Origin: Strigamia acuminata
Lineage: Eukaryota > Arthropoda > Chilopoda > Geophilomorpha > Linotaeniidae
Reading direction: 5' to 3'
NCBI GenBank assembly: GCA_949358305.1
Contig: OX442314.1
Span: 64,861,369-64,925,368 of the forward strand
DNA length: 64,000 nucleotides
This document shows positions 1 to 11,460 of this stretch, one piece after another. The translations under genes were made by a program, and so were the position numbers. How positions within the stretch are numbered: position 1 is the first letter of the stretch; every line of letters starts with the position of its first letter. The notes under the pieces were generated by a model. It was not told the DNA's origin. It searched no databases and was given only the letters and a program-made list of their open reading frames with translations.

Positions 1-801
1 GTTGACTTAGCACAAACACCACAAGACCAATGTCTCTGAATGTTTAGATATAGTGTTTAAACCTTACTAGAAGCCTTCAATGCAAGTTTTAGCAACATCC
101 TAGCAACGATTTGGGAGAATAGACTTTTGATGTCATCACAGTTGACTTAGCACAAACACCACAAGACCAATGTCTCTGAATGTTCAGAAATAGTGTTTAA
201 ACCTTACTAGAAACCTTCAATGCAAGTTTTAGCAACATCCTAGCAACGATTTGGGAGAATAGACTTTTGATCTCATCACAGTTGACTTAGCACAAACACC
301 ACAAGACCAATGTCTCTGAATGTTTAGATATAGTGTTTAAACCTTACTAGAAGCCTTCAATGCAAGTTTTAGCAACATCCAAGCAATGATTTTGAAGAAT
401 AGACTTTTGATCTCATCACAGTTGACTTGGCACAAACACCACAAGTCCAATGTCTCAGAATGTTCAGAAATAGTGTTTAAACCTTAGTAGAAGCCTTCAA
501 TGTAAGTTTTAGCAACATCCAAGCAATGATTTTGGGAGAATACACTTTTGATCTCATCACAGTTGACTTAGCACAAACACCACAAGATCAATGTCTCTGA
601 ATGTTCAAAAATAGTGTTTAAACCTTACTAGAAGCCTTCAATGTAAGTTTTAGCAACATCCAAGCAATGATTTTGGGAGAATACACTTTTGATCTCATCA
701 CAGTTGACTTAGCACAAACACCACAAGATCAATGTCTCTGAATGTTCAGAAATAGTGTTTAAACCTTAGTAGAAGCCTTCAATGCAAGTTTTAGCAACAT
801 C
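1..801. repeat. Minisatellite, ~140-bp unit, about 5.7 copies
   Basis: Units begin with gttgacttagcacaaac at 1, 141, 281, 421, 562 and 703. The first three are 140 bp and the next two 141 bp; the last is cut at about 801, where the dispersed repeat starts. Copies differ by a few substitutions (for example ttcagaaa versus tttagata), so the array is fairly young. No coding frame is seen. The array probably extends left of the window. Confidence 0.95.
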
Positions 802-1822
802 TAACCTTATGGCGCGCATGCGGATTTCGCGGAGTGCGAAAGGGACCCTATATTTAACATTACGGCGGCCTATACCTTGACCCCCTGTTCGCAGTCTCGT
901 GGCGGATTCTGCGGATTTCACCTATTCGTACGATCCGCACGATCGCGCGTGTTTTATCATTCTTGGCAAACCGTTTTTTGAAAACGCGTTGTAACGCATC
1001 CTCAACTTTACAAATCTCGCTTAGCGCGATCGCGCTATAACGCTTCTTCGTGTCCAACAAAAACAGCCGATTAAAAACGAAACTTCGGGTTTCGCTAAAA
1101 CGCGATTTTGATATCGGGAAGGGCACGTGACCACGTGGGTAAAAATAGAATCGAGTTTCGTGAAAACCTAATTTGGAGAAACGGCGTGGTGGTTTTGCAA
1201 AATATATCACATGTCACGTGATCGGACGTTGGGTCTCGTACATAAACGTTCGTGCCTGGTCAAACCAGAGTCTTTAAAAAATATAAATGCATTTCCCGAT
1301 CATAGGATTAATTTCGCGCCGTGTGCTCCAGTCATTAATTAGGTTATCTTCGTTGCAACTCGTCATAATAAAATTTTTACAGAAAATCAATTGTTTCGTA
1401 TTTTATTTTCATCTTCCGGGGGTCTCGTGCCGTCGTAGTAGGCGTTGGTTTCAATCATCGCGTTCTACGGATTTTGAGGGGATCCTCAGATCGAGACCAA
1501 AGTGAGAGGGCCGTCGCCCCCGTCTCGTGCGCCGCTCGATCCCCGTTGGATGACAAGATGGCATTCGCCTCTCCCACCCGAGGATCGGTCGGTGGTGCGG
1601 TATTTATGCTTGTGCTCCAAATGGGTGGTCGACAGGTCCCCAATCGGTCTCGGGCTCAGACTGGCCTTCGGGCCGGTCAAAATAACAAATAAATGAATAA
1701 ATCGGAAGTAGAACGCTCCCGTCCCGGCGAGACTAGGGGCGGGTGGCGTCGTTGAGCGGCGGCAGCGGCGGCGGTAGCCCCGACGACTCGCCCCGAAAAT
1801 AAGCTCCCGCACCGGCATTTCT
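802..1822 (+). repeat. Non-coding repeat unit, chimeric copy
   Basis: Positions 802 to about 1430 match 9979-10607 almost base for base. Positions about 1400-1822 match about 11177-11599. The two matches join inside the shared core around the motif ttcatcttccggggg. The unit carries the cUUCGg hairpin at 1659-1678 followed by AATAA-rich sequence, then a GC-rich stretch ending gccccgaaaataagctc. It is cut at 1822 by the copia element and resumes at 8843 after the duplicated TTTCT. Short open frames here differ between copies in register and are not believed. Confidence 0.85.
1659..1678 (+). other. cUUCGg hairpin, copy 1
   Basis: The 20 bases gactggccttcgggccggtc fold into an 8-bp stem closed by a UUCG tetraloop with a C-G closing pair, a very stable RNA loop. 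Further copies lie at 9304, 9947, 10791, 11441, 12038, 12651 and 13712, with a diverged copy at 20793. A T- or A-rich run containing AATAAA-like motifs follows each. Confidence 0.8.
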
Positions 1823-2299
1823 TAAAGCGATTTCCTGGCCAAAACATCGGTTAGAAAGGAGTTGACGAGTGTCTAAACAGGTGCGCGACACCGACATGCG
1901 TGCGCCATGTTTAATATCACATAAAAGTGTACACGCTTCGAGGCTAACAACTGCACTCGGAAAAATAGGATAAATCATTGTTGGATTTCAATGATTTGTC
2001 CTTTACATTATAAAATAAAAGCAATGACATTCATAATCGATAACTAAGCAATAATAACAATACAGGACTCGCTCTTTTGAGCAGACGATGTTATCAGCGC
2101 ATGCTGCTAAATGGAAACGTTCAACCGCGGTACAGAACCAGCATTAATAAAAATCGAGATCGATTGAACGCGACATCGAGACATTAAATAGCAGCACATT
2201 CATTACACATATCCGGAAAGTGTGTAATGTAAATATTCACAAACTATACAATATGGCGACAAACAACCAAACACACAATATTTCCACCACAACTCAATA
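1823..2299 (-). repeat. Copia-1 3' LTR
   Basis: This 477-bp repeat matches 8366-8842. It holds a stem-loop at 1967-2002 (arms aggataaatcattg and caatgatttgtcct) that recurs in the LTRs of the other copia elements. It also holds the motif gagcagacga. On the minus strand the polypurine tract lies just upstream, seen on the plus strand as tatccccctttg at about 2300. Confidence 0.95.
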
Positions 2300-2316
2300 T
2301 ATCCCCCTTTGTTTGG

Positions 2317-5300
2317 TTATTTGCGCCTTACAAATAAATGCTCACACAAGGTGTTAAGTCTGGGCTTGGGTAACCATTTGGTCATCACATCGGCGACATT
2401 CAGGGCCCCTGGAATATGCTTAATAGCAAACGTTCCGCGCTCAAACCAGTCCCTGAGGAAATGAAGCTTTACGTCGATATGTTTATTCGCCCTATTCTCT
2501 ATTCGGTTTTTGGCGTATTGTATCGCGGGCATACTGTCCGCGTACACGCATGGGGTGTTCCGATTGATGCTGAACATGATGTCGGCATCGTAAAGCCTCT
2601 CTAGCCATATAATCTCCTTTACGCCATCGACCACGGCCAGAAATTCACTCTCCATGATCGATAACGCAGTCATTGACTGCTTATGGCAGTTCCACATGAT
2701 CGGAACGCCACCCAAATAGACTATGTGACCCCCGAAGCTTCTCCTTTTGTCTGCATCGAGGGCAAACGACGCGTCGGTATACACAGTTAGATTATCATTT
2801 CGGCAATTGGAAAGATTAATCATATAATCCGACGTATTTGCCAGATATCGCAAAATTTGCAATAACATACTAATGTGACGCGTCGAATGTTTCTCATTGT
2901 ATTGTGAGAGGACAATGACCGAGAACAGGATGTCTGGCCTTGTCCTGCTCGCCAAGAACAAGAGACTTCCCACTAAGTTGCGATAGGGGAAAGTGGAATC
3001 AACCCGCTCCTTTTCCGTCACGCCCTGAATAATCGTTCCTGGCGTCCCAGGTACTCTAATCCGAAGGCATGAGTCGACCCCATACAACTTACAAAGTTTT
3101 TCTATGTATGCCCTTTGATGGATCCTAATTTGGCCCCCAGACCTATCAAAGGCTATGCCTAACAAGAGGGTCACGGGACCCAAATCAACCGTGTCAAAGG
3201 ATTCCCTAATCCATCGAACAACGCATTCCTCGACGTAGTCATCCTTGGAGAAGAGAACTATGTCGTCCACGTAAAAGATAAGAATTGCGTCGTTGTCTAA
3301 CGCATAAACACAGTTAAGACCCAACAAGGGCACAAATCCCAGTTGGAGTAGACGGTCGTGGAGGGCTTGGTACCACATCCGTCCACTCTGATGTAGTCCA
3401 TATAATGACTTCAACAGCATCCAACACTTATGTTGGTTTTCGGCTGTTCTGTAGCCCTTGGGAATCTCCATGAATTGGACCTTATCAAGGTCCCCGTACA
3501 AGTACGCGGCCTTGATGTCAAGGTGGACATCTCTCCAACCTTTCAGTATCACCAAGGTACAGAAAAACACTATAACGAGGACGAAATTGACTACGGGGGA
3601 AAATACCTCCGTAAAGTCAATGCCCGGCCTCTGCTTGAAGCCTTGTGCTACCAAGCGAGCCCGGTAGCGCGCGACTGCACCCGACTGGTCCCTTTTCATT
3701 TTATAAATCCATTTTGATCCCAAAAGCAACTCTCCTTCGGGCTTATCAATTTCTTTATAGACAGTTCGATCGTCGAAGATATCTGTCTCTTCTTTCATCG
3801 CCTTTTCCCAGTCCCGTTTGTTGGTGTGCCTCATTGCCTCCTCGTAGGTATCAGGCTCTACGGCACAGAAACCGGCAAAAGGGAGTTCGGGTTCTTCACC
3901 CTCTAAGGTTTTGAAGTCAAAAAGATCTGGGTCGTAGTGGTAACCCTCTGCGTCGCACCATCGCGCAACGTCAGTCCGACTTCTAAGTTTGTCTTCATTG
4001 GGCGAGAAATAAACCACATCAATTTTCCCAGCCGTTGCCCCGGCTTTCCGGACAGACTGGACCCGTCTCCACTTAGTCATATCCAGCGGCAGCGACAAAG
4101 GATCTTTGACCTTCTTTCCCTTTTTGCCCGAACCACGACGAGCTTGTATCGTAGGAGGAAGATCAACCTCCTCATCGTCGTCAGGATAAACATTGAAGTA
4201 ATTCTCGCCATCGCCGTTATCCCCCTTCGCCCCACCAATTTCTTCAACTGGATTATCCCCAGCACCAGCATCCCCAACCAAGTCACCTTCAACAGTTTCT
4301 ATCGCAGGCTGTTGTATCGCTTGTTTTACAAGCGGCCTCAATTCAGGTCTGAAAACAGGCTTTGGGGTTGTGGGTAAAGGAGGCTTCTCCTTCGGAACCG
4401 GGGGTTCAACAGGGGGCGGAATAGGAGGTGGTAGTGCCTCTTGCACTTCCTCAACAATTTCAGGGATAGGGGCAACGGAATCATCATCATCTCCCTCGGT
4501 GTCCGAGGAAGAATCCCCAAAATGTTTGAATTGGCCACCCTGCGGTTGCTTGATGGGCTGTTGTAGCCGTTTGCCAATCTCATACCAATATGAGTCTTCG
4601 AAAATTCGGACATGTTTGGACGCAAAAACTTGATTCCGTACAGGATCCCAAACCCTGTAGCCCCTAGTTGATATTGCGTATCCAATGAGTGCTCCCGCCC
4701 AAGCCCTTCCTTCCAGTTTGCCTTTTCTGACCTGGGACGGGATATGTACAAATGTCTTCGACCCAATACACCTGATGTGTCGCAAAGACAATTTCTTGCC
4801 GAAAAACACGGTATAGGGCACTTTTCCTCCAAGCCCTTCATGGGGGAATCGGTTCTTTAAGTAAACTATGGTCGTCGCTAATTCAGCCCAAAGGGGATAG
4901 GGGAAATCATTTTCCAACATTAAAGCTCTGACGCCACCGACAATGGTACGGTTTGCACGTTCTGCAACAGAATTCATTTCCGGGCTATATGTATTCGTAC
5001 GAATACATTTCAAACCAATTTTGGATGCATAATCATCCCAATTCCGCGAAATAAATTCTCCTCCATTATCAGTTTTAATGCATTTCACTTTCCGTGATGT
5101 CGTTCTTTCGACTTCCGTCAACCAACGTTTAAAATGGCCCAAAACTTCCCCTTTGGTCTTCATCGTTATGATCCACATATAACGTGAATAATCATCAACC
5201 AATATAAAGTAAAAATTAGCCCCACCCAAGGAAGTAGCTTGTGATGCCCCCCAAACATCCATGTGCACTAAATCTAATACTCCCTTAGTGGAAATGGTAA

Positions 5301-7164
5301 TTATCGGGGGAAAACTCGCCCTAGTGCTCTTAGCACGGGCACATGCGTCACAAGTGGATAATTCTTTGTTAGACAAATTGATCCCAAAAACGTCCTCGGA
5401 TTCGGTTAATTTAATAATGCCTTTAGCATTATGGTGGCCCATTCTGGAATGCCACGTGTCCATACTCTGGGATATTTCTTTCTTTCTCATTTTGATCCCA
5501 GTATCCCCGCTTTTGTTAACTTTCGCAGTCGCATTAGCTTCGGGAACAATAGCAGGAGGTGTCTGAACCTCATTCACTGTTTTCTGTAAATTAATCGCCG
5601 CAGGCGCATTCGCTTTGGTTGGCTCGCTTACTTGCGTACTCAAATTAGATGCGGATTTTCCCATATCCGGCTTACAGAAACTTTTTAGTAAAGCTGACTT
5701 AAAATCTAAAATGGTTAGTAGCGGTTGTACAAATTTTTCATCCTTCACGGATGATTTGATTAAATCGAGGACAGCAGCTGTATCCTGTTGCGCAGTTAAT
5801 GCAGCTGTGTTTACAGAATTAACCTCGACCCGGCAGTTGACTTTGTACAGCCTGTCGCTAGTCCGAACTGCCGAAATCAATGGTTCCTCGATTTTATCTT
5901 TGAAAATACTCATCTTCCCATCTTTAACAATTGTGCACAACCCAGCCTCATCGGTGCGCCCGAGCGAAATAAGGTTTTTCCGAAAATTCGGTGCGAAGAA
6001 TACATTCGTCAAAGTTATTTTCCTCGTTCTTTGTCCATAGAGCGAAGTGAGGACGATGTTGCCCACACCTTCAATCTTCGATTTTCCTTCTCCTTGTAGA
6101 ACGCTGAAGTTAGACAACGGTTTGAAGTTTGAAAACCAATTCCGGTTGAAGGAAAAGTGGTCGGTCGCTCCCGTGTCCACGTACCACTGTGAATCGTAGT
6201 TTCCGTGCGACACAAGAGATAAGGGCACTGTGGGCTTCTCTTCCGACACCGCAGAATACAAAGTGTAGGGCTCATCTGTATAGGGGTCCAGTTGTGTGAG
6301 ATTTGCTCTCTGTGGACCCCCTCTGCCTCGTCCTTTGCCACGGGTGCCTCCACGATTCAATTGGGCTGGCGAGCCAGCGCTGGCGGGGAAAGTCCCTTGC
6401 TGTTTCGGCGGCGATGGGCACTCCCTGGCGAAGTGTCCCGACCCACCGCAAGTAAAACATGTTCCACGCGAAGTTCCGGGGGAATTTGGGGTTTTTCCAC
6501 GAGGTTTCCATTTCCCTTTAGTATAGAAAGCGGTAGTATTGTCTGCCAATACAGGTGGGACGCCAAATTCATTGGTCTGTTCATAAAGGCGATTGTACTC
6601 GCCAAGTAAACGTTCTTTAACGTTTTTCGCTGTGAATTCCGTATCCGACCAGTGATACGCGGTCTGTTTCACAGCCTCGTATTGTGGGGGCAGAAGATCT
6701 AAATATTGGAATGCCTGGAATTCATCGGTGACCTCAATTTTAACGTCCTTCAGTTCGACGATTTTGCGGTCGACCCGCCCGGTGAAAACTAGCATTTCCT
6801 CATTATCTCGAAGTTTCATGTTGAGGAATTCACGTCGCAACCGAGCACGACGTGCCCTCGTCGTCGGTTGATAAGCGTCCTTTAGGGCTTCCCAAACTTT
6901 CGCAGCGGTGGGGCAGGCAACAGCTATCACTTGCTGCGGCTCAGCGCAACTCATGCAGATAGTGGACATTGCCTTGTCCTCTCGAGCGTTAAACTCTCGC
7001 TTCTCTTTTGCAGTGGCTGTTGCAGCCAGTGGTGGCTCAGAGCCACTAACATGTCCCCAAACGCCGTTGTATTTGAGCAATAACTGGACCTGCACGGACC
7101 AGGTGGCATAGTTCGTGCCATCGAGCTTTTTAATATCCTTGTAATCGTCGTGCTTTGAAGCCAT
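2317..7164 (-). CDS. Copia-1 gag-pol polyprotein
   Basis: A single uninterrupted frame of about 1615 residues. An in-frame ATG 24 bases upstream (7188) also exists; the inner ATG, giving MASKHDDYK, is chosen because copia-2 has the matching start MSKHDDYK. Domains in order: a UBN2-type Gag with LDGTNYATW near the N-terminus; a zinc knuckle CFTCGGSGHFAREC; a pepsin-type protease with WYVDTGATDHF; an integrase with HHCC zinc finger and D,D,E core (MDVWG, TDNGGEF, then E in the AERANR region); a reverse transcriptase with FYVDDIVLF; and an RNase H with YTDASFALD, MESEF and YADSMPAIQ. All catalytic motifs are present, so the protein is predicted active. It would act in cytoplasmic virus-like particles to copy the element and insert it. 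Confidence 0.95.
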   Translation of the reverse strand: MASKHDDYKDIKKLDGTNYATWSVQVQLLLKYNGVWGHVSGSEPPLAATATAKEKREFNAREDKAMSTICMSCAEPQQVIAVACPTAAKVWEALKDAYQPTTRARRARLRREFLNMKLRDNEEMLVFTGRVDRKIVELKDVKIEVTDEFQAFQYLDLLPPQYEAVKQTAYHWSDTEFTAKNVKERLLGEYNRLYEQTNEFGVPPVLADNTTAFYTKGKWKPRGKTPNSPGTSRGTCFTCGGSGHFARECPSPPKQQGTFPASAGSPAQLNRGGTRGKGRGRGGPQRANLTQLDPYTDEPYTLYSAVSEEKPTVPLSLVSHGNYDSQWYVDTGATDHFSFNRNWFSNFKPLSNFSVLQGEGKSKIEGVGNIVLTSLYGQRTRKITLTNVFFAPNFRKNLISLGRTDEAGLCTIVKDGKMSIFKDKIEEPLISAVRTSDRLYKVNCRVEVNSVNTAALTAQQDTAAVLDLIKSSVKDEKFVQPLLTILDFKSALLKSFCKPDMGKSASNLSTQVSEPTKANAPAAINLQKTVNEVQTPPAIVPEANATAKVNKSGDTGIKMRKKEISQSMDTWHSRMGHHNAKGIIKLTESEDVFGINLSNKELSTCDACARAKSTRASFPPIITISTKGVLDLVHMDVWGASQATSLGGANFYFILVDDYSRYMWIITMKTKGEVLGHFKRWLTEVERTTSRKVKCIKTDNGGEFISRNWDDYASKIGLKCIRTNTYSPEMNSVAERANRTIVGGVRALMLENDFPYPLWAELATTIVYLKNRFPHEGLGGKVPYTVFFGKKLSLRHIRCIGSKTFVHIPSQVRKGKLEGRAWAGALIGYAISTRGYRVWDPVRNQVFASKHVRIFEDSYWYEIGKRLQQPIKQPQGGQFKHFGDSSSDTEGDDDDSVAPIPEIVEEVQEALPPPIPPPVEPPVPKEKPPLPTTPKPVFRPELRPLVKQAIQQPAIETVEGDLVGDAGAGDNPVEEIGGAKGDNGDGENYFNVYPDDDEEVDLPPTIQARRGSGKKGKKVKDPLSLPLDMTKWRRVQSVRKAGATAGKIDVVYFSPNEDKLRSRTDVARWCDAEGYHYDPDLFDFKTLEGEEPELPFAGFCAVEPDTYEEAMRHTNKRDWEKAMKEETDIFDDRTVYKEIDKPEGELLLGSKWIYKMKRDQSGAVARYRARLVAQGFKQRPGIDFTEVFSPVVNFVLVIVFFCTLVILKGWRDVHLDIKAAYLYGDLDKVQFMEIPKGYRTAENQHKCWMLLKSLYGLHQSGRMWYQALHDRLLQLGFVPLLGLNCVYALDNDAILIFYVDDIVLFSKDDYVEECVVRWIRESFDTVDLGPVTLLLGIAFDRSGGQIRIHQRAYIEKLCKLYGVDSCLRIRVPGTPGTIIQGVTEKERVDSTFPYRNLVGSLLFLASRTRPDILFSVIVLSQYNEKHSTRHISMLLQILRYLANTSDYMINLSNCRNDNLTVYTDASFALDADKRRSFGGHIVYLGGVPIMWNCHKQSMTALSIMESEFLAVVDGVKEIIWLERLYDADIMFSINRNTPCVYADSMPAIQYAKNRIENRANKHIDVKLHFLRDWFERGTFAIKHIPGALNVADVMTKWLPKPRLNTLCEHLFVRRK

Positions 7165-8365
7165 CACGACGACACCAGGAAAATGCACAATAATAATTGG
7201 TTATGCACAGAGAGAACACAATTTCGGAATTTATTCCGCACACACACTTCACAGGAGCACTTAATCACACAATGCACAATTGTCTCTAGTCCCAAAAACC
7301 AAAAAGGAAGGCGAAAATACAGTTTCAACCCGGGGAATCTCAATAAGTGAGATTGGAAAACCTTGACTGGCAATCCACCAACTCTTCCGTCCGACCTCCT
7401 GGGGTCGCGGGATGGTTGGGGGCCCTGGATAAGCCCAGCCAAGAATACAGTGCTACGTGCCCGACTGGACGTAGGGTAGCACCGAATCTAACAAGGGACC
7501 AACAACAAAAACTTAAAACTATACAGAGTTTCACGAAAGTATGCAAATAAATCAAAACAGTCTAGATGTGAAGTTGGCCAATTACGGGATCCTTGCGCCG
7601 TAATCGGTTCCCACGGTGTGTTCAACGTCGGCTTCACGTGTCGAATTAACTCACACGCACGCCGGGGTGCTAATGTGAGGAGAAACCCTCTCAACTGGTG
7701 CACCCTGCGTGCAAAACCAGGGTTTCCTCTTGAAATCGTCGTTGCGCACGTCCGCGCCTTCGTAATTCCACGTCGGGTGTAAATCACGGCTCTTCGTGCT
7801 AAATATGGCTGTGTACGTGGACTTACACGTAAACACAGCTCCAAAACGAATATTCACCGTCGATGGCGATGAAAAACGATCAAAATGGTCGCCACAGAAC
7901 AAATCTTCGTCCTCGACGATCCTACGACAAATATCGGTCGTTTTGCGTCGAAACTCCGTCGTGTCGACGTGAATGGGCGTCGTCTCGCTGGCAATACTGA
8001 TTGCCTCGGCAAAATAACGTCGTGTTGGCGTGTATCGGTTCAGATGCACGTCTGGGCTGCGATTCGCTTCACGGCCGAATCCAAAATGGCCGCCGCAGGA
8101 GAATTTCACAACGACGTCGGAAAAAGTGCTTATTTCGCACAGAAAAATTTCGAAATAAAGCTGCTTACACACTAAAATGTCCGTAGTAATGTCCGCACAC
8201 GTTGCCGATCGTTTCCAATCGATTTGGCGAAGAAAATCCGTCTGCGTCGGTCGGTTCGCGTTTGCGGCGAAGTCGGGCGACGTCTTGGCTTCGTCTCGCG
8301 TCCAAAAAGGTCGGAAATCCTTTACAAACTGGTCAGGCCGTCGAGAACCATCCTCTGCTACCATA
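7165..8365 (-). other. Copia-1 5' leader with primer-binding site
   Basis: Untranslated leader between the 5' LTR and gag. The primer-binding site is 8348-8363, two bases from the LTR edge. Open frames in this stretch are not conserved in copia-2 at matching positions and are not called. Confidence 0.75.
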
Positions 8366-8842
8366 TAAAGCGATTTCCTGGCCAAAACATCGGTTAGAAA
8401 GGAGTTGACGAGTGTCTAAACAGGTGCGCGACACCGACATGCGTGCGCCATGTTTAATATCACATAAAAGTGTACACGCTTCGAGGCTAACAACTGCACT
8501 CGGAAAAATAGGATAAATCATTGTTGGATTTCAATGATTTGTCCTTTACATTATAAAATAAAAGCAATGACATTCATAATCGATAACTAAGCAATAATAA
8601 CAATACAGGACTCGCTCTTTTGAGCAGACGATGTTATCAGCGCATGCTGCTAAATGGAAACGTTCAACCGCGGTACAGAACCAGCATTAATAAAAATCGA
8701 GATCGATTGAACGCGACATCGAGACATTAAATAGCAGCACATTCATTACACATATCCGGAAAGTGTGTAATGTAAATATTCACAAACTATACAATATGGC
8801 GACAAACAACCAAACACACAATATTTCCACCACAACTCAATA
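8366..8842 (-). repeat. Copia-1 5' LTR
   Basis: This 477-bp copy of 1823-2299 is followed by the target duplication TTTCT at 8843-8847. No difference between the two LTRs was noticed when they were read side by side. Confidence 0.95.
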
Positions 8843-9303
8843 TTTCTTCGTCCGTCTAAACCTCGCAGCGCGCGTGCGGTCGCGTGCATTCTACCCGTGT
8901 CCGGCGTGGCGATCGGTGCGGAGTAAAAAAAAATCACCCGAAAAAGAAAAACGGTTAAAATTTTAATTCCCCCGTCGTAGAACTGGTTTCGCGGCTCGCC
9001 TTCCAACCGTTAATCATTTTATCTTCGTTGTGGCAGATTCGAATAAAAGTTTTACAAAATAACAGTCGTTTTACATTTTTAAATCATTTCCCGGGGACCA
9101 TGTACCGTCGCAGTCGACGCGAGTCCCGGTCATCGCATCCAATAGACTTTGCGGACGTTTTTCAGATCGAGACTCGAGTACATGCGCGCCTCTATCCGAC
9201 CATCGGTCGATGGTGCGGTATGCGCGCTTCTCCGTCCGATCGTCGGCCGATGGTGCGGTAGGACTTCTACCCGCCCAAAATGATCTAAGCGGTCTCGGTC
9301 TCA

Positions 9304-9323
9304 GACTGGCCTTCGGGCCGGTC
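9304..9323 (+). other. cUUCGg hairpin, copy 2
   Basis: Identical 20-base hairpin to 1659-1678. The tail reads aaaataataaataaatg. Confidence 0.8.
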
Positions 9324-9946
9324 AAAATAATAAATAAATGAAGAAACAAATAAATCGGAAATAGAACGCGCCCGTCCCGACGAGAATAGGGGCAAATGGT
9401 GTCGTTGAGCGGCGACGGCAGCGGCAGCCCCGACGGCTCGCCCCGAAAATAAGCTCCCGCACCGGCATTTCTTCGTCCGTCTAAACCTCGCAGCGCGCGT
9501 GCGGTTGCGTGCATTCTACCCGTGTCCGACGTGGCGATCGGTGCGGAGTAAAAAAAAATCACACGAAAAAAGAAAGACGATTAAAATTTTAATTCTTCGG
9601 TCGTGGGACCGACTTTGCGGTCCGTGCTTTAACCGATAATTAGGTTATCTTCGTCGTAATTCGTTGGAATAAAAATTTTATAGAAAATGAGCCGTTTCGT
9701 ATTTTATTTTCATCTTCCGGGAGTCTCGCGTCGTCGTAGTCGACGCGAGTCTCACCGAACGCGTTCTGCGGGTTCGGCGAGCGTTTTCAGATCGGGGCGG
9801 ACCGTCTCGTATAGTACCGGGCGCGCCTCCCCAACTGACCGGTCGATGGTTATATAGTTTAAAATTTCCTCGACCGAGTAAACGGTCGATGCTTCAGCGT
9901 CCGGTCGATGATGTGGCATTTGTGCGCGTTCATCCCGTGTCTCTCA

Positions 9947-9966
9947 GACTGGCCTTCGGGCCGGTC
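9947..9966 (+). other. cUUCGg hairpin, copy 3
   Basis: Same 20-base hairpin, with tail aaaataaataaataacc. The 802-like block begins right after it at 9979. Confidence 0.8.
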
Positions 9967-10790
9967 AAAATAAATAAATAACCTTATGGCGCGCATGCGG
10001 ATTTCGCGGAGTGCGAAAGGGACCCTATATTTAACATTACGGCGGCCTATACCTTGACCCCCTGTTCGCAGTCTCGTGGCGGATTCTGCGGATTTCACCT
10101 ATTCGTACAATCCGCACGATCGCGCGTGTTTTATCATTCTTGGCAAACCGTTTTTTGAAAACGCGTTGTAACGCATCCTCAACTTTACAAATCTCGCTTA
10201 GCGCGATCGCGCTATAACGCTTCTTCGTGTCCAACAAAAACAGCCGATTAAAAACGAAACTTCGGGTTTCGCTAAAACGCGATTTTGATATCGGGAAGGG
10301 CACGTGACCACGTGGGTAAAAATAGAATCGAGTTTCGTGAAAACCTAATTTGGAGAAACGGCGTGGTGGTTTTGCGAAATATATCACATGTCACGTGATC
10401 GGACGTTGGGTCTCGTACATAAACGTTCGTGCCTGGTCAAACCAGAGTCTTTAAAAAATATAAATGCATTTCCCGATCATAGGATTAATTTCGCGCCGTG
10501 TGCTCCAGTCATTAATTAGGTTATCTTCGTTGCAACTCGTCATAATAAAATTTTTACAGAAAATCAATCGTTTTGTATTTTATTTTCATCTTCCGGGGGT
10601 CTCGCGCCGTCGTAGTGGACGAGAGTCTTCCCGAACACGTTCGACGGGCTTCACGAACGCTTTCAGATCGAATGCGGAACTCGGGCCCGCCGCTCGGTCG
10701 AGCGGCGCAGTACCCGCCGAGTGGCGTGGTAGCCGGGTTCTCGCGTATGGCGTATGCGTCTTCACTAAAGAAACGCCTCTCTCGGTCTCA

Positions 10791-10810
10791 GACTGGCCTT
10801 CGGGCCGGTC
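10791..10810 (+). other. cUUCGg hairpin, copy 4
   Basis: Same hairpin, with tail aaaaaataaataaataaa. Confidence 0.8.
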
Positions 10811-11440
10811 AAAAAATAAATAAATAAATAAACGAGTCGGAAAATAGAACGCATCCGTCCCGGCGAATAAAAGCGGTTGGGGTCGCTGAACGGTGGCAGT
10901 GGTGGCGGCGGCAACCCCGACAACTCGTCCCAAAAAATAAGCTCTCGTATCGGCACCCGTTCGTTTATTTAAATGTGCGCGCGGTCGCGTGCATTCTACC
11001 CGTGTCCGATGTAGCGATCGATACGGGATAAAAAAAATATCACCCGAAAAAGAAAGACGATTAAAATTTTAATTCTCCGGTCGTGGCACCGACTTTGCGG
11101 CTCGTGCTTTAACCGTTAATTAGGTTATCTTCGTCGTAATTCGTTGGAATAAAAATTTTATAGAAAATCAGCCGTTATGCATTTTATTTTCATCTTCCGG
11201 GGGTCTCGTGCCGTCGTAGTAGGCGTTAGTTTCAATCATCGCGGTCTACGGATTTTGAGGGGATCCTCAGATCGAGACCAAAGTGAGAGGGCCGTCGCCC
11301 CCGTCTCGTGCGCCGCTCGATCCCCGTTTGATGACAAGATGGCATTCGCCTCTCCCACCCGAGGATCGGTCGGTGGTGCGGTATTTATGCTTGTGCTCCA
11401 AATGGGTGGTCGACAGGTCCCCAATCGGTCTCGGGCTCAG

Positions 11441-11460
11441 ACTGGCCTTCGGGCCGGTCA
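11441..11460 (+). other. cUUCGg hairpin, copy 5
   Basis: Same hairpin. The flanks match copy 1 almost exactly (11178-11599 versus 1401-1822). Confidence 0.8.

Larger units (their letters stand above)
1823..8842 (-). mobile_element. Copia-1: intact Ty1/copia LTR retrotransposon
   Basis: This is a complete element on the minus strand. Two 477-bp LTRs (1823-2299 and 8366-8842) appear identical and are flanked by the 5-bp target duplication TTTCT (1818-1822 and 8843-8847). The uninterrupted target is present at about 9467-9480 in a sister repeat. On the minus strand the LTR starts TATTGAG rather than TG. The primer-binding site at 8348-8363 matches the 3' end of animal initiator tRNA-Met, including CCA, over 16 bases. 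One long gag-pol frame is open. Identical LTRs and an intact frame point to a recent insertion. The use of a single gag-pol frame and the motif set suggest the GalEa-like copia group, which is inference. Confidence 0.95.

Noticed and set aside
1-801. CRISPR array
   Set aside because: The repeat is ~140 bp with no unique spacers, and the context is eukaryotic.
860-1210. 116-codon minus-strand frame repeated identically at 10037-10387
   Set aside because: Identity follows from duplication of the repeat block. There are no recognisable domains and other repeat copies do not keep the frame.
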